A DNA stretch of 42,167 nt from Byssothecium circinans (lineage: Eukaryota; Ascomycota; Dothideomycetes; Pleosporales; Massarinaceae): NCBI GenBank assembly GCA_010015675.1, contig ML977041.1, positions 10,745-52,911 of the forward strand, given 5' to 3'. The position numbers and the translations under genes are program-made. Positions 1 through 10,700 of the stretch are shown here, piece after piece (the first letter of the stretch is position 1; each line of letters begins with the position of its first letter). The notes below the pieces were generated by a model. The model saw nothing but the letters and a program-made list of their open reading frames with translations. It was not told the DNA's origin and ran no database searches.

Positions 1-2
1 TA

Positions 3-53
3 ACGTGTTTCACCAGTCAGCGGCCAACACCACTCAGTGGCCAGCCCCACCAA
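3..53 (+). repeat. Left terminal inverted repeat of Fot1-like element
   Basis: It is identical to the reverse complement of 1781-1831 over 51 bp. It contains a nested GGCCA...TGGCC symmetry that may be a transposase binding site (inference). Confidence 0.95.
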
Positions 54-127
54 GCTCACCACGCGTTTTCGTACAGTAGCGCCACAACAACAAAGTCAAT
101 TGCATTGCAATTTTATATAGAGCCTCT

Positions 128-1750
128 CTAGCTAGCCCTGCATTAAGTCCTATTATGGCCTTGAATATGGCACTTTGAACACGTTGGTGGTGCTCGCTGG
201 CGCGCCTCAGTAGCCCCGCTCTAGACCTCCTCCTGCGCAACGTTTTCTACGTTTTCTGCCCTCTGGGCTAGAAGCTGGCCCTCCTGGCCCGTTAGGGCTC
301 CTCCCTAAGCTATATACCTTCTGCGCTGTTGCTGCTTCTTCTGTTTACGCTGGTTGGCCTCGCGTAGCTTGCTATTTTCCGTAGCTAGCAGTATAGCCGA
401 ATTCATCGCTAGCTGGCAGCCCTTAATAAGTTGGTTAACTGCCTGGCTAGTAGGGCTCTGTGAATTGCGCTGTAGTAGCCCGTGAATAAGCCTAGCTTGC
501 TGCTCTAGTTAAGCAGCTGTATGCGGTGTTTCAGAAGTCCAGGCAGGTGTAGCTGCGGGTGGGGAGGGCGTTCTAACAACCAGGAGAGAAGAGAGTACGC
601 ACTCAGGATCGAACGGTATTAGGCCTGTAGCTAGGAATCCGCTCCTGATATTCTGGCTAGAGAAGACAGCTAGCCTTGCCCTAGTATATAGGCTTAGGAA
701 TTCCTCCTTGTCAATATGATAGATACCCTGGCGAGCTAGCTCGGCTACCTCGTGGCCGTAGCTAGCCTTCAGAGGCGCGTAGCAGCTTACGTCAAGAGGC
801 TGGAGACGATGTGACGTATGAGCCGGCATATAGAGCGTGACGATCTTATGCTCTGTATAATACTGGTCAAACTCAGGCGTAGCGTGGCTACCGTGACCGT
901 CTAGGATAAGTAGGCGATAGGCTCCCTGTGTCTGAGCCTCTGTATGTGTATTAAAATGTTGGATCCACTCGTAGCCAAGCTCATCAGTCGTCCAGCCGTT
1001 GTCACTTAGGGCTATCACCCAGTCCTCTGGCAGAGACTGATACCAGGCTGCCTGATGCATCTTGCCAGCTAGGATTAGGAAGGGCGGGAGGGCCCATCCT
1101 ATCGCGTTGATTGCCTCGATAGCTGTTACCCACTCGCGATTACCTAGCTAGATAGCAATTGCACGGCTAATAGTATCAGAGCTAGTAACAACCTTTGAGG
1201 TCGCAGCTACTCCTATTATAAAGCCAGTCTCGTCAAAATTATAGGTGTCCTCGTCAAGTATACCGTACGCCTGGCGCGTCTCTTGTATAAGGGTAAACCA
1301 GGGGCCGATCGTCCTAGGATCCTCGCATTTAGCGCGCTGGCTATGGAACTTGCGATTCCACTTCGTCTGTAGCTCTGGCTGGGCGTTGATAAATCGCAAG
1401 ACCCAATTCTTGCCAACTGGCTGAGGGGCAGGCTGCTAGCCGCGCGCAGCGAGTAGAGTATCGGCCATACGTCGTACGTCAATTATATAGGGTGGAAATC
1501 CGCGTCGATCGAGGGCTAGGATCCAGTCTACTAGAGACTGCTCCTCTGTTAGGTGTAGCTTTCGCTTTTTCGCGTTTGACTGAGCTTGTGGTACGATGCC
1601 TTGAATACGACGCCGGAGGCTTGTTCGGGGGACGTTATATAGCTTTGCCGCGCGATAAACGCTTGAAATTTGGTTACGTTGAACAGATTGAGTTGAAAGG
1701 GCTAATCTGCCTTCTTTTGAGAGCAATTGAGCGCGTTGTTGTTGAGCCAT
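128..1750 (-). pseudogene. Fot1/pogo-type DDE transposase, six nonsense codons
   Basis: The frame runs 540 codons from ATG at 1750 to TAG at 128-130 with no frameshift. Order: an N-terminal helix-turn-helix region (AAKLYNVPRTSLRRRI, about residues 40-60), a CENP-B/Tc5-type DNA-binding region, the DDE catalytic core with NFDETGF, LILDGHGSHATPEF and HRLQPLDV, and a C-terminal zinc knuckle CSKCHIQGHNRT-C (CX2CX4HX4C, the last spacer interrupted by a stop). Internal stops lie at codons 105, 201, 414, 482, 510 and 536 (TAG, TAG, TAA, TAG, TAG, TAA). Each is one C-to-T change away from a Gln codon, the expected RIP product. Loss of function is secure; the subfamily name is from recalled motifs. Confidence 0.9.
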
Positions 1751-1780
1751 GTTAAATTTTGTACAGGACGCGTGATGAAG

Positions 1781-1831
1781 TTGGTGGGGCTGGCCACTGA
1801 GTGGTGTTGGCCGCTGACTGGTGAAACACGT
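1781..1831 (-). repeat. Right terminal inverted repeat of Fot1-like element
   Basis: It is the inverted partner of 3-53. Similarity continues inward more weakly through an ACGCG-containing stretch (1768-1780), so the original TIR was probably over 70 bp. Confidence 0.95.
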
Positions 1832-1870
1832 TATACTATTAACAAGAGTAGTTATAAAACTAACAATATA

Positions 1871-1995
1871 CAGGGCCCTCTCATGAGCGGGTTGATAGCG
1901 TGAGCCACCGCACAGACAGAATTTGTATGGAAAAAGGTCGATTTGTCTGGAAACGCACTGACGCACGCTATCAACCCGCTCATGAGAGGGCCCTG
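1871..1995. mobile_element. 125 bp MITE with 32 bp perfect TIRs
   Basis: Flanking TA dinucleotides (1869-1870, 1996-1997) enclose perfect 32 bp inverted arms starting CAGGGCCCTCTCATGAGC (1871-1902 and 1964-1995). About 60 bp of weakly palindromic DNA lies between them. There is no coding capacity. Size, TIRs and TA duplication fit a Tc1-mariner-type MITE. Its ends differ from those of the transposon 38 bp away, so a different transposase moved it. Confidence 0.85.
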
Positions 1996-1997
1996 TA

Positions 1998-2743
1998 CTA
2001 TCAGTAGTAGTACGCGAGACGTACGCGAAAAAGACGGCAAATTCCGCTGAATCTAAGCCTTTTTAGGCGACAAAACACCACAAAACTGACCCCCCCTCCC
2101 GTACAGCCGTAATTACGACGTAAAATACACGAAACATGGCTACTGTACGGCTACTTTACGACTCACAAAAGGGCTACTTACGTACGCCCCGAGGGGGACT
2201 ACGGGCCGTAAACTACGGCTGATACTACGGACTGTTGGACACGCTGAATACCACATATGCTCATTTCGGTACCAAGTTGTTTCACTTTTCGTTTTGCCAG
2301 CAGCTTCAGCCCATGTAACTGGTGGTCTTTTGCTGCTATGTATGTCGATATGGCTTGCTTGAATTCGATGTTTGTTTCTTCGCCCGGGGATATGCCTTTG
2401 TTGGAGAGCGTCTGATAAGTGCCGGTGTACAGATAATGGACTAGTACATGACCAGTATTTGCATCGACATCAGGTAGAGAGACTTTTCCTCTCAGAGAGA
2501 AGGACGAGTAGGGGGAGGCGATCTGTTCAAGACTTTGTAAGAGGTCTTGGGGGACATAGAAGACTCTTCGTTCTTCTCCAAAATAAATTGCAGTAGGGAG
2601 GCTCGTGTACGGGCTGCGAATTATAAAGAAAAAAGAATTAGCGATACGTGTCCAGAGACTAATTTAGGAATCAGAAAGGGATGGCTTACGAGATTTCCGG
2701 CCGATCATCTATCAGTGAAGAACATGGGGTTGATTCCGGGGGT
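1998..2743. other. No gene seen
   Basis: The first part is rich in TACG/CGTA motifs (for example gtacggctac and ccgtacagccg, around 2,090-2,250), which may be the remains of an old repeat. No reading frame with protein-like composition was found. Confidence 0.5.
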
Positions 2744-2872
2744 GGTTCCTCGGGGCATGGCTCGGTACATGGCTCAGCAGCGCAGGAGTCTTCAGGGTAT
2801 GGTTCCTCGGGGCATTGCTTAGTGCATGGCTCGGCTGGGCATGAGTCTTCTGGGTACGGCTCCACGGGGCAG
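2744..2872. repeat. 57-nt tandem repeat, about 2.3 copies
   Basis: Units start at 2744, 2801 and 2858, each with a GGTTCCTCGGGGCAT-like opening. The period is a multiple of three and both strands stay open. On the minus strand a 77-codon frame (2919-2686, starting MAKKKKLGKL) gives 19-residue units such as EPYPEDSCPAEPC. On the plus strand a frame from 2681 to 2944 gives Gly/Ser/His-rich units such as SSGHGSVHGSA. No domain was recognised in either. The Cys-Pro-Glu version begins with a basic ATG-led stretch and is the better candidate, but neither is supported beyond openness. Confidence 0.7.
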
Positions 2873-3363
2873 GCTTTGCGAGAAAGAGCTAATTTCCCAA
2901 GTTTTTTCTTTTTGGCCATATTGACTGTTCATGGATCAAGTTAAGGTAGCGCAAAGCCCCAAACACGAGATGCACATCAGTCTATATACTAGATGAGATT
3001 TGCCACCTCAAAGTGCACAAATATGCAAGATCCAATCAAGTCCAGCAGTCGCGGAAACCTGTCCCATGAATGGATACTGCTTAGCGCAAATCCCTGAGCC
3101 AATTGCTCACAAAGAATCTGGAGAATCGCTTTTAGAAGTATGGTTCGCGGCAGTGCCATGAAATTAGCCTTCCTCTTAATGGCACTCAATTTTTGTTGGG
3201 GATGTTTGATAAAGTTCGATCACTACGTTATTTTCGATCCGCTGCCATTGAACCACTATGATTGGACAGTTCTGGTAAACCTAGTGTTCCTCTATGTAGA
3301 ACTGCTTTATTCAGCTGATCGGTTCGGCACCAGTATTTGTTCATCATTAATCGGCTATGAGTG
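2873..3363. other. No gene seen
   Basis: A 75-codon plus-strand frame (3140-3367) is hydrophobic, but it has no family match or splice context and is probably chance. Confidence 0.4.
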
Positions 3364-3506
3364 CTAAATATCAGAATACAGTACACTTTCTATAGAACCT
3401 GGGAGCCAGCACGTTACCTCATTAATACTTCTCTTCTTCGTCCATGCGCGTGACATTGAACATCTCAACACCGAGTCTACGTGTCCCCCGCAAAATTGAC
3501 AGGCCA

Positions 3507-4465
3507 TCATTTCCATGGTTTCGCAGCATGTGTCGCCACTATAGAGTCTATCAGGATAAACTTTTTCTGTGAGGACTTCTCGTATACTGAACTTGCCTTA
3601 GTAGACCAACCCCAGCGGTCAACGCAAGGTTTTCTGTTCCACCACTTTACGAGAATCTCGTCATCATATTTCTTGACGAAATTTCTCTCTATATCGCTAA
3701 CACCGTGTATTGCGATTCCATTCGTCTTTGCATAATGTACGATTTTCCACGGCCAGCAGACTTCGCATCGTTTAGAAATCCACGGTATTCCGCCAGCCAC
3801 GTCAAAGCACTTAGTTGAAAAATCACCTAGAAGCGCCAGCACAAAGCCTAGATCCTTGATCGGTGAGTCCTTCTGTAGGAGCCTCGCACGATCTAACGTA
3901 TTTAACGTTGCAATTGTAGCATATCCAATCATAGCCACTGTGTCACTCCAGCGTGGTGAATCATCAATCATCATCCAATGGGTAAGGTCGCGATCCGTGG
4001 CCCAGTGCGCAAAGGCGCTAAGCCGAATCCAGAGCTCAATGACTTTCGGTTCCGGTCTCTTGATCATGCAAGAGTTAATGGTTGAGAGCTGGTTTTCGAT
4101 AACCTCTTGAAGACCGTAACCCGTAAAGTCACTATTGAAAAGCATGTTAAGATTGTTTTGATCGCGCACTTCAGCTTGCGCATGATATTCGTCTGCTAGT
4201 TCGATAGAAGCTTTTGATACCAGGACGTTTTCATAGGCTTCTAGATCGTTGGTCGGCTTCTCTCTAGAGGACTTGTCTTGGCCGTTATTATCTTCGTCGC
4301 TCAATGCAGTGCGACGTCGCGGGTGTGGTATCGTAACAAAAATAAGCTTCTTCTTCTTAACTTCTACCTGCGCAATTTGTTGTTAGGGAGTTTACTTCAA
4401 CAGGTGCTTCTAGGACGGTTATCCACACTCACATTGTATTTATTCTCAGAATATGCTCCTTGCAT
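3507..4465 (-). CDS. Hypothetical fungal protein, two exons
   Basis: I do not recognise the family. The long frame has no ATG at its upstream end. A two-exon model supplies one: ATG at 4465, an 11-codon exon to 4433, then an intron 4432-4368 (GTGAGT, CTAAC branch, GCAG; 65 bp) that joins in phase to the frame ending at 3507. The product is about 297 residues, with a basic N-terminal patch (VEVKKKKL, then PRRR), an acidic linker and a Trp-rich body (CWPWKIVHY, LVKWWNRKP, DRWGWSTK). The 3' end is uncertain. From about 3,600 to 3,364 another frame is open and encodes a Cys-rich tail (DTCCETMEMMACQFCGGH) that looks more like a natural terminus, so an indel or missed intron near 3,600 is likely. 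Confidence 0.5.
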
Positions 4466-5592
4466 GATCTCCAGAGACAAAAGCTAATAGTGTCAGATAA
4501 AACAAATGTAGATTATTGATATAACAGAATGGTGACTTCTAGTGGAGCCAAGTTACATGGCAATGTTAACTACAAGTATTACAAGGCACGTAGTTTTAGG
4601 GCACAGCAGCGTTTATGAGCTTTAAAGACTTTAAAGAAACTTAGGAGAAGCAAATAGAAATAAGCTGTTAGAAAGGCTAAAGGCAAATGAAAACGAGGTT
4701 AGAAGCACAAGAATGTGCAAAAGGCAGATGTTACTAAGACAGAGTTCTAAAAGACAAAGTAGAAGAAGGCTAGAGAAAAAGAGATTAGAAGAGGGAATAA
4801 GCAATGTATCTAAGTTGATAATAAACAGTGTTATGACAAACATGAAATATAGTATTTTAGAATCGATAGCTTTTCGTTACGTCTGGATATTACAGTAATT
4901 ATGAATCTAGCAAGTTATACAGCAGCTGTAGAGTGCGAATTCTCTAGTATTGCCTTACTAATCAGTACTTTTTCGGCTAAAGCTATTGCGTTCCTGGTTA
5001 GTGTAAGAAGCCTTCCGCGCCTCACGTAAGTATAATACCTCACAGATATAGTAGCGCACCTAAAGCGACTTTGCACCTGTTTTCTAAAACAGGCCTAGAA
5101 TAATTTGACCTCTGGACGATTTAGAATCTACGCGCAGACTGATATTTTTGATAATTCCTAAAAATATTCTGTGTCATTGGATCGACTCAGCCATGGAAAC
5201 CGCTACGTGACTAATTTACAGTCCCTGGCCTTTTAGACGAATCAGTATAAGCCGTACGGTTTTCAATGTATACCACTTAATGGTGACCAAAACTGGTCCC
5301 ACTCTATATATAGGCATCTCACATATGGTCACAACCAAACGTTTAAAATAACTATAACAACCACAAGAGGCCATTTCGGTGCCCTGATTAGTAGAAGGGG
5401 CATGGTACGGATTTAAGGAGAGGATCGCGTAAGACCTCTCTATAGAAATTCACATTCTTCATTAATCGATGGCTCCAGTGCGCGCAAGCAATGTGGAACG
5501 ACTGGAGTGGAGGACAAAGTGTCGTAAAGAACTATCATCACATATACGTAATCAAAACTATCTCCTTTATTGAGAGAAGCTAATCAGTCCTA
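4466..5592. other. Mostly empty; short coiled-coil-like relic near 4,640-4,898
   Basis: A plus-strand frame from about 4,640 to 4,898 is very rich in Lys/Arg/Glu/Leu (ERLKANENEVR, then RRRLEKKRLEEGI), like the charged coiled-coil tail of a transposase or nuclear protein. No start, promoter or partner domain is visible. The rest has nothing I can identify. Confidence 0.35.
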
Positions 5593-6120
5593 GAAAGTAA
5601 GCTCGGTATTATTGTAGAGCCAGCTCAGGTTCGCCTCCTTCCCAGCCCCGACGATCCGTACACTTGGAGGTTTCTCCCTGAGAAAAAGCACCTGTTTTCA
5701 AAAAACATAAGCGACCACTCTATCAGCGCATACAAGGATCTGTGCAATGGTGTTGGGAGGACTTTTGAGGCCATTCCAGCTAAACAAAGAAATTCCGCCG
5801 ACTCCTTTGGCATGGTGGAAGGTGCCGTGGTATCAACTGTTAGCCAAACAGAGATTAGCTTCAGCACTCTCATTGATCAATTACAAGATAAGAACTTCGT
5901 ATTGAGTCAATCATTGGACGAAATGAGAACACAGTTATCGGTCGAACTAGAATGCCGACGGCACGCAGAAAGAGAACTGGCGCGTTTGAAAGAGGTGAAC
6001 AAGAGACTCTAAGAAGCATATGAGGAGAATGATTCTGTTGCTATGCGCTTAAAAGGAGTATTAGATGGTCAATCCCAAGGATTGAAATCCGCCGTGCTAG
6101 AGCTACAAGCATTACAAGAG
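5593..6120 (+). pseudogene. Decayed coding relic with coiled coil, family unknown
   Basis: One plus frame is protein-like from about 5,593: a globular part (LLPSPDDPYTWRFLPEKK, HSISAYKDLCNGVGRTFEAI) and then a heptad-rich coiled coil (STLIDQLQDKNFVLSQSLDEM, RHAERELARLKEVNKRL). A TAA at 6010-6012 interrupts it, and the same frame continues coiled-coil-like to about 6,120. No intact start is seen, and the composition beyond 6,120 stops looking like protein. The family is not recognised. I read this as an internal fragment of a dead gene; an alternative is an exon of an unannotated multi-exon gene. Confidence 0.35.
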
Positions 6121-7748
6121 GGGCTCTTGCTAGGTCGTCGGCGTAGACGGGACGACTTCCCCCCCTTGACGAGGGCGCACGTGCACATGCCGGGATCCCA
6201 AGGCCCGTTTACCAAGATCGCGATAGTGGTCTGCGATCCACACGGAGCGGATATTAGGAGAGATAGGTACCTAGGTATGCATGCGCGCGACTTCGCTCCT
6301 GGATTCCGCGCTGCGCATGCTCCTCAGCGCCTGCGCGGGGATATTGGGAATGGGCTATATTCGTCGCTGCCGTGAACAAGTTCAAAGTCCCCCCTTTCTC
6401 TCTTTCTTCTTTTTTTTTTTCGTCGCATGTCCAACGGCGAGGAGGGAACGAGAAGGGTTGAGGCGGCACGGGGGTGTAGGTATCTCGACATGCGAGATAC
6501 CCAAGCCCCCCAACCCAGGCACCCCATTGGTCCGCCGCCCTCCCTACATCAGCCTAATACAAAGGCACTTGAGGCACAAAAGGTACACCGCACCCGCCGC
6601 GCAATCTATCCACGCCGCGGGCGGCTCCCTGTTCGAGCAAAGATAGCCCCATGCCGCGGGAATCCCATCTCGCGTTAATGAAGCGGGCGCGCTGATTCCA
6701 GGTTGGCGTTCGCTGCCAAACGGCCGATGCGCGAATGGGCGGGAGGCACCAAGACCAGCTACCGGGATGGATGGTCTTGAGCCGCACGCTGCCATAGTGG
6801 AGGGGCGCCACGGAGATCTTGTCCCGGGCTTGTGTTGCGCGGCTTGCGCTTGGGTCAGGGGGGAATGTGGGAGGTAGTTGTGTGTAGTAGGTACTATGTA
6901 CAAAGCTGCGTATGTCTTGGGACGACTTTTTGGGGGTGTGCATGTGGAGGCGTGTTTACGGGTAGAGTGTGTGGACCGGATTTCGGCGCTGGGGCGAAGA
7001 TCAGTGGTAATATCGCATAGTGCAGTGGTACATTGGCATTGGCATTGTTTTCGCGACGACGGAGGGCCTGCTGGGGTGAGTGGTTGGGAGTGGGATGCGA
7101 TGAGCCGGCAAGAAAGCGAGGCTTGGACATGTGTTTGTGTTGTGGAACCGAGTTCCATTGACATGTTTGTTCCACATGTTTGCCAGATGCTCGCGCAGTG
7201 CGAGGGCAAACAATAGCCCTAATACTATCCTGATTTTTGCCATCATATGCAAATAAGAAAAAAAATACTCCGTCTGCCCCCCAAAAACCGGCCCGACTAC
7301 GCCAACCCAGCCCTATTTTTTCTAACCCAAACCCAAACCCAAACCCAATTCCAATCCCCCAAAATCCATCAAAATCAAATTGAAATAGCTTCCCCCCTAC
7401 CCTATTGTACAGAAAATAATATAAACATCAGGTCGTACATGTACATCATGATCCCGCCCCGCCACAGGGGCGTCCCGGGACGTAAAGAGAAAAGAAAAAA
7501 CGCCCGTCTAAATGCTTAATGCGAGCTCATCGTATCGTATCTAAGTGCTTTTTGCTTGTTATGTACTAAAAAAGATTGTGTTGCTTTTGGGACGAGTACA
7601 TGTCCAAACAAAAGCCCCAACGCCAGTAAAAAAAGATATGAAAAAGAGATCCAGTCAAGGTCAACTCCGAAGAGCGTCCACGAGGTTCCAATCGCGTCGT
7701 GGTGGATGGGTATAGAAAAACGCCGGGATGAACGCTTGTCCGGGCCCT
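6121..7748. other. Intergenic, downstream of the pyrABCN-like gene
   Basis: It contains homopolymer tracts (T at about 6,410-6,420), a short AACCCA repeat (7323-7347) and GC-rich segments with overlapping open frames on both strands (6,430-7,250). These frames have the skewed composition of non-coding GC-rich DNA. No splice-supported gene was found. Confidence 0.5.
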
Positions 7749-10700
7749 TTACGGTGCCATGACCATCGCAAGCAATGCCATGCGTGTGTACAAGCCGTAC
7801 CTCATCTGGGAAATGTTAGTTGGTTTACACAATGCTTGCAGACACCAGCACTCACCTGTCTGAAATAGGCCGCCCGAGGATCAAAGTCCACCTCCTCGTG
7901 AATCTCGTTGTTCCTCGGCAAAGGATGCATGACAATCATCGTCGTCTTTGCCTTCTTCAAAACCTGGTTGTTGATGATGAACGCATCCTTGACACGCTCA
8001 TAGTTGGCTAGGTCCGCAAAGCGCTCCTTCTGCACACGGGTGCAATAGAGGACGTCCGAGTGCGCAATGATCTCGTCCGTCAGCTCATTGGACACAAAGT
8101 TCAGTTGGCCCCTAGACTTGAGAGCCTCCCGAACCGTGCTGGGCATCGGCAGGGACTCTGGAGACACCAGATTGATGGTCACGTCGTAGTGAGAGAGCAG
8201 CTCGCAGAGGGAGTGAACCGTGCGCCCGTACTTGAGGTCACCCACAAACGTAATGTTTAAGCCATTGACAGTTCCCAACTCCTCTCGAATGGTGAAGATG
8301 TCCAAAATAGCCTGCGTGGGGTGTTCACGGCTGCCATTGCCCGCATTGATAATCGGAACATCGGAGAACTTTGTTGCGATGTCGATTGATTCTTCCCTGG
8401 GGTGTCGGAGAACGATACCGTCGGTATAGCACCCTAGCGTTCGGATACTGTCTGCAATGCTCTCTCCCTTCTGGGTGGAGGAGACGGACTCGTTGATCAC
8501 CACCACCTGTCCGCCGAGACGCTTCATTGCAGCGTCGAATGATGCAGAAGTCCGGGTAGAGGGCTCGAAGAACATGGTGCACAAAACCCGTCCCTTGAGT
8601 ATGTCCAGGCAGCCTTGCCGTTGAGCACCAAGACGCATTTCCTGCGCGATGGTGAAGAGCAAGTGTAGGTCGGCACAAGAGAATTGCTTGACGGAAGTGA
8701 TGTGCTTTCCCTTAAAGGGAGACTTGGCCAGAAGCTGCCCGAGCGACAGAGACGTGGTCAACCCATGCTGTCGAAGCAGAGCCTAGTCTTGGGAGCCAGG
8801 TGCCGAGTTGAACTCCTGGTAATCAACCTTGCTAATCTCCAGATCGTAGTGACGGGAAAGGGCCTCAATAAGCAGCTTCGCATTCTTAACATTGGACACT
8901 AACGGAATCTGGAAGTCAACAGCCATACGACGAGTCCTGTATCCCCTGCTGACATAGTTGGCGGGGCGCCTGAATCGGTTGCTGGAAGGCAAGTTGATGT
9001 ACAAATGGATCTTCTTGTCGGACAAGTGCTGAGTCAGAGAGTACTCCGGTTTCTGCTCATCCTGGTCCTCGCTGCCCAAGGCTTCCAAGAATTTGACAGG
9101 GAAGCCGTGTTCTTGGATGTAATCAGCCGTTCCGGCGGTAGCGAACAGGTTGAAACCCATCTTGTGCAAACGTTCAATGGAAGGAAGCATTTCCATCTTG
9201 TCCTTGAACGATCCAATGGACAATAGGACATTTTTCTCGGGCAGCTTGAATCCGGTGGCGATGAGACCCTTCATGTACGCCTCGTACTTGGTACGGCCGA
9301 AACAGGCCACTTCTCCAGTAGAAGCCATCTCTACGCCGAGCACGGGATCAGCACCAGAGAGCCGCGAGAACGAGAACTGCGGGACTTTGACCGCAACATA
9401 ATCGTTGGGCATGTTGGTGGCCGGGCATTCTTGGAGAGGAAGACCGGCCACGGCCTTGGTAGCCAATTCGATCAGATCGACACTAGTGACCTTAGAGACA
9501 AAGGGGAACAACCGCGAAGCGCGGACGTTGCACTCAATGACCTTGATGTCATTGTCCTTGGCGATGAACTGGATGTTGTACGGACCAGTGACATTGAGCG
9601 CGTTTCCAATCTTCCGAGTGGCATCTTCGATGCAACGTACCGTCTCCGGGTCCAAGTCTTGCGGAGGGTGAATCAGTGTTGCGTCACCAGAGTGGACACC
9701 GGCATTTTCAACATGCTCTGAGATGAAGTGTCCAATCATGGTTCCGTTGCGAGCAACCGCATCCATCTCGATTTCTTTCGCATTCTCAATGTACTTAGTG
9801 ATCACAACTGGGTGATCGCGGGACACGTCAGCGGCTTGCTTAAGGTAGTTGGCCAGATCGTCTTTAGAATAGACCGTGTTCATAGCGGCTCCAGAAAGCA
9901 CATATGATGGGCGCACAAGCACGGGATAGGAAACCTTCTCGCAGAACTCGGTTGCCTCCTCGATGCTCGTGAGCTCCTTCCAAGCCGGCTGGTCGACGTT
10001 AATGCGGTCAAGCATACGACTGAATTTATATCTGTTCTCCGCGGTATCAATCATTTCAGGCGAAGTCCCCAGGATCTTAACGTTCAATCGGTAGAGGGGG
10101 AGAGCGGTGTTGTTGGGAGTTTGTCCACCCATGGAGATGATGACACCACTTGCGTTCTCCATAGCGTAGATGTCCAAGACGGTTTCGAGACTGATGACCT
10201 CGAAGTAGAGTCGGTCTGCTTCATCGTAATCAGTGGACACGGTCTCGGGGTTGTAGTTGACCATGACGGTCTTGAAGCCTTGCTCGCGCAGGGTGCGAAT
10301 GGCACGCACAGAGCACCAATCGAATTCGACCGATGATCCGATTCGGTACACACCCGATCCGAGTACCATGAAGCCTCGGTCATTGAAGTTGATGTCGTTC
10401 TCCGTGCCGTTGTACGTCAGATACTAAAAATACAAAGTCAGTTAAATTCAAGCTGTCATTCCATAAAATATTGTCAGAGTTGCAAAACGCCCCACCACGT
10501 GGTGTCTGGAGATGTCTCAAAACACTATGAGAGTCTCGCTACACCACATGGTGCCTCGTCATGCTACTTTGCGCCGGGAATTGACATACAAGATAGTTAG
10601 TAGTAGCTGGGTACTCAGCAGCGACCGTGTCGATCTGCTTGACGACCGGGATGATGCCAGCATCCACACGCGCGCGACGAACTGCCAACTCATTCGAACC

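Larger units (their letters stand above)
3..1831 (-). mobile_element. Complete Fot1/pogo-like DNA transposon, RIP-inactivated
   Basis: The element is 1,829 bp and is bounded by a TA duplication at 1-2 and 1832-1833. Its ends are a perfect 51 bp inverted repeat, 3-53 against 1781-1831, both starting ACGTGTTTCACCAGTCAG when read inward. Length, TA target site and the single minus-strand transposase frame fit the Fot1/pogo branch of the Tc1-mariner superfamily. The window begins exactly at the target duplication. The transposase frame has no indel but carries six internal stops, so the copy cannot move itself; the perfect TIRs suggest it inserted fairly recently and could still be mobilised in trans. 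Confidence 0.93.

Noticed and set aside
3140..3367. 75-codon membrane-like protein
   Set aside because: Hydrophobic but without family resemblance or gene context, and it runs up to the end of the alternative minus-strand tail.
6430..7250. Several 60-220 codon frames in GC-rich DNA
   Set aside because: They overlap on both strands, with Pro/Arg/Ser/His-biased composition and no splice-consistent structure.
7323..7347. Telomere-like AACCCA repeat
   Set aside because: The unit is AACCCA, not the fungal telomeric CCCTAA, there are only four units, and it lies inside ordinary intergenic DNA.
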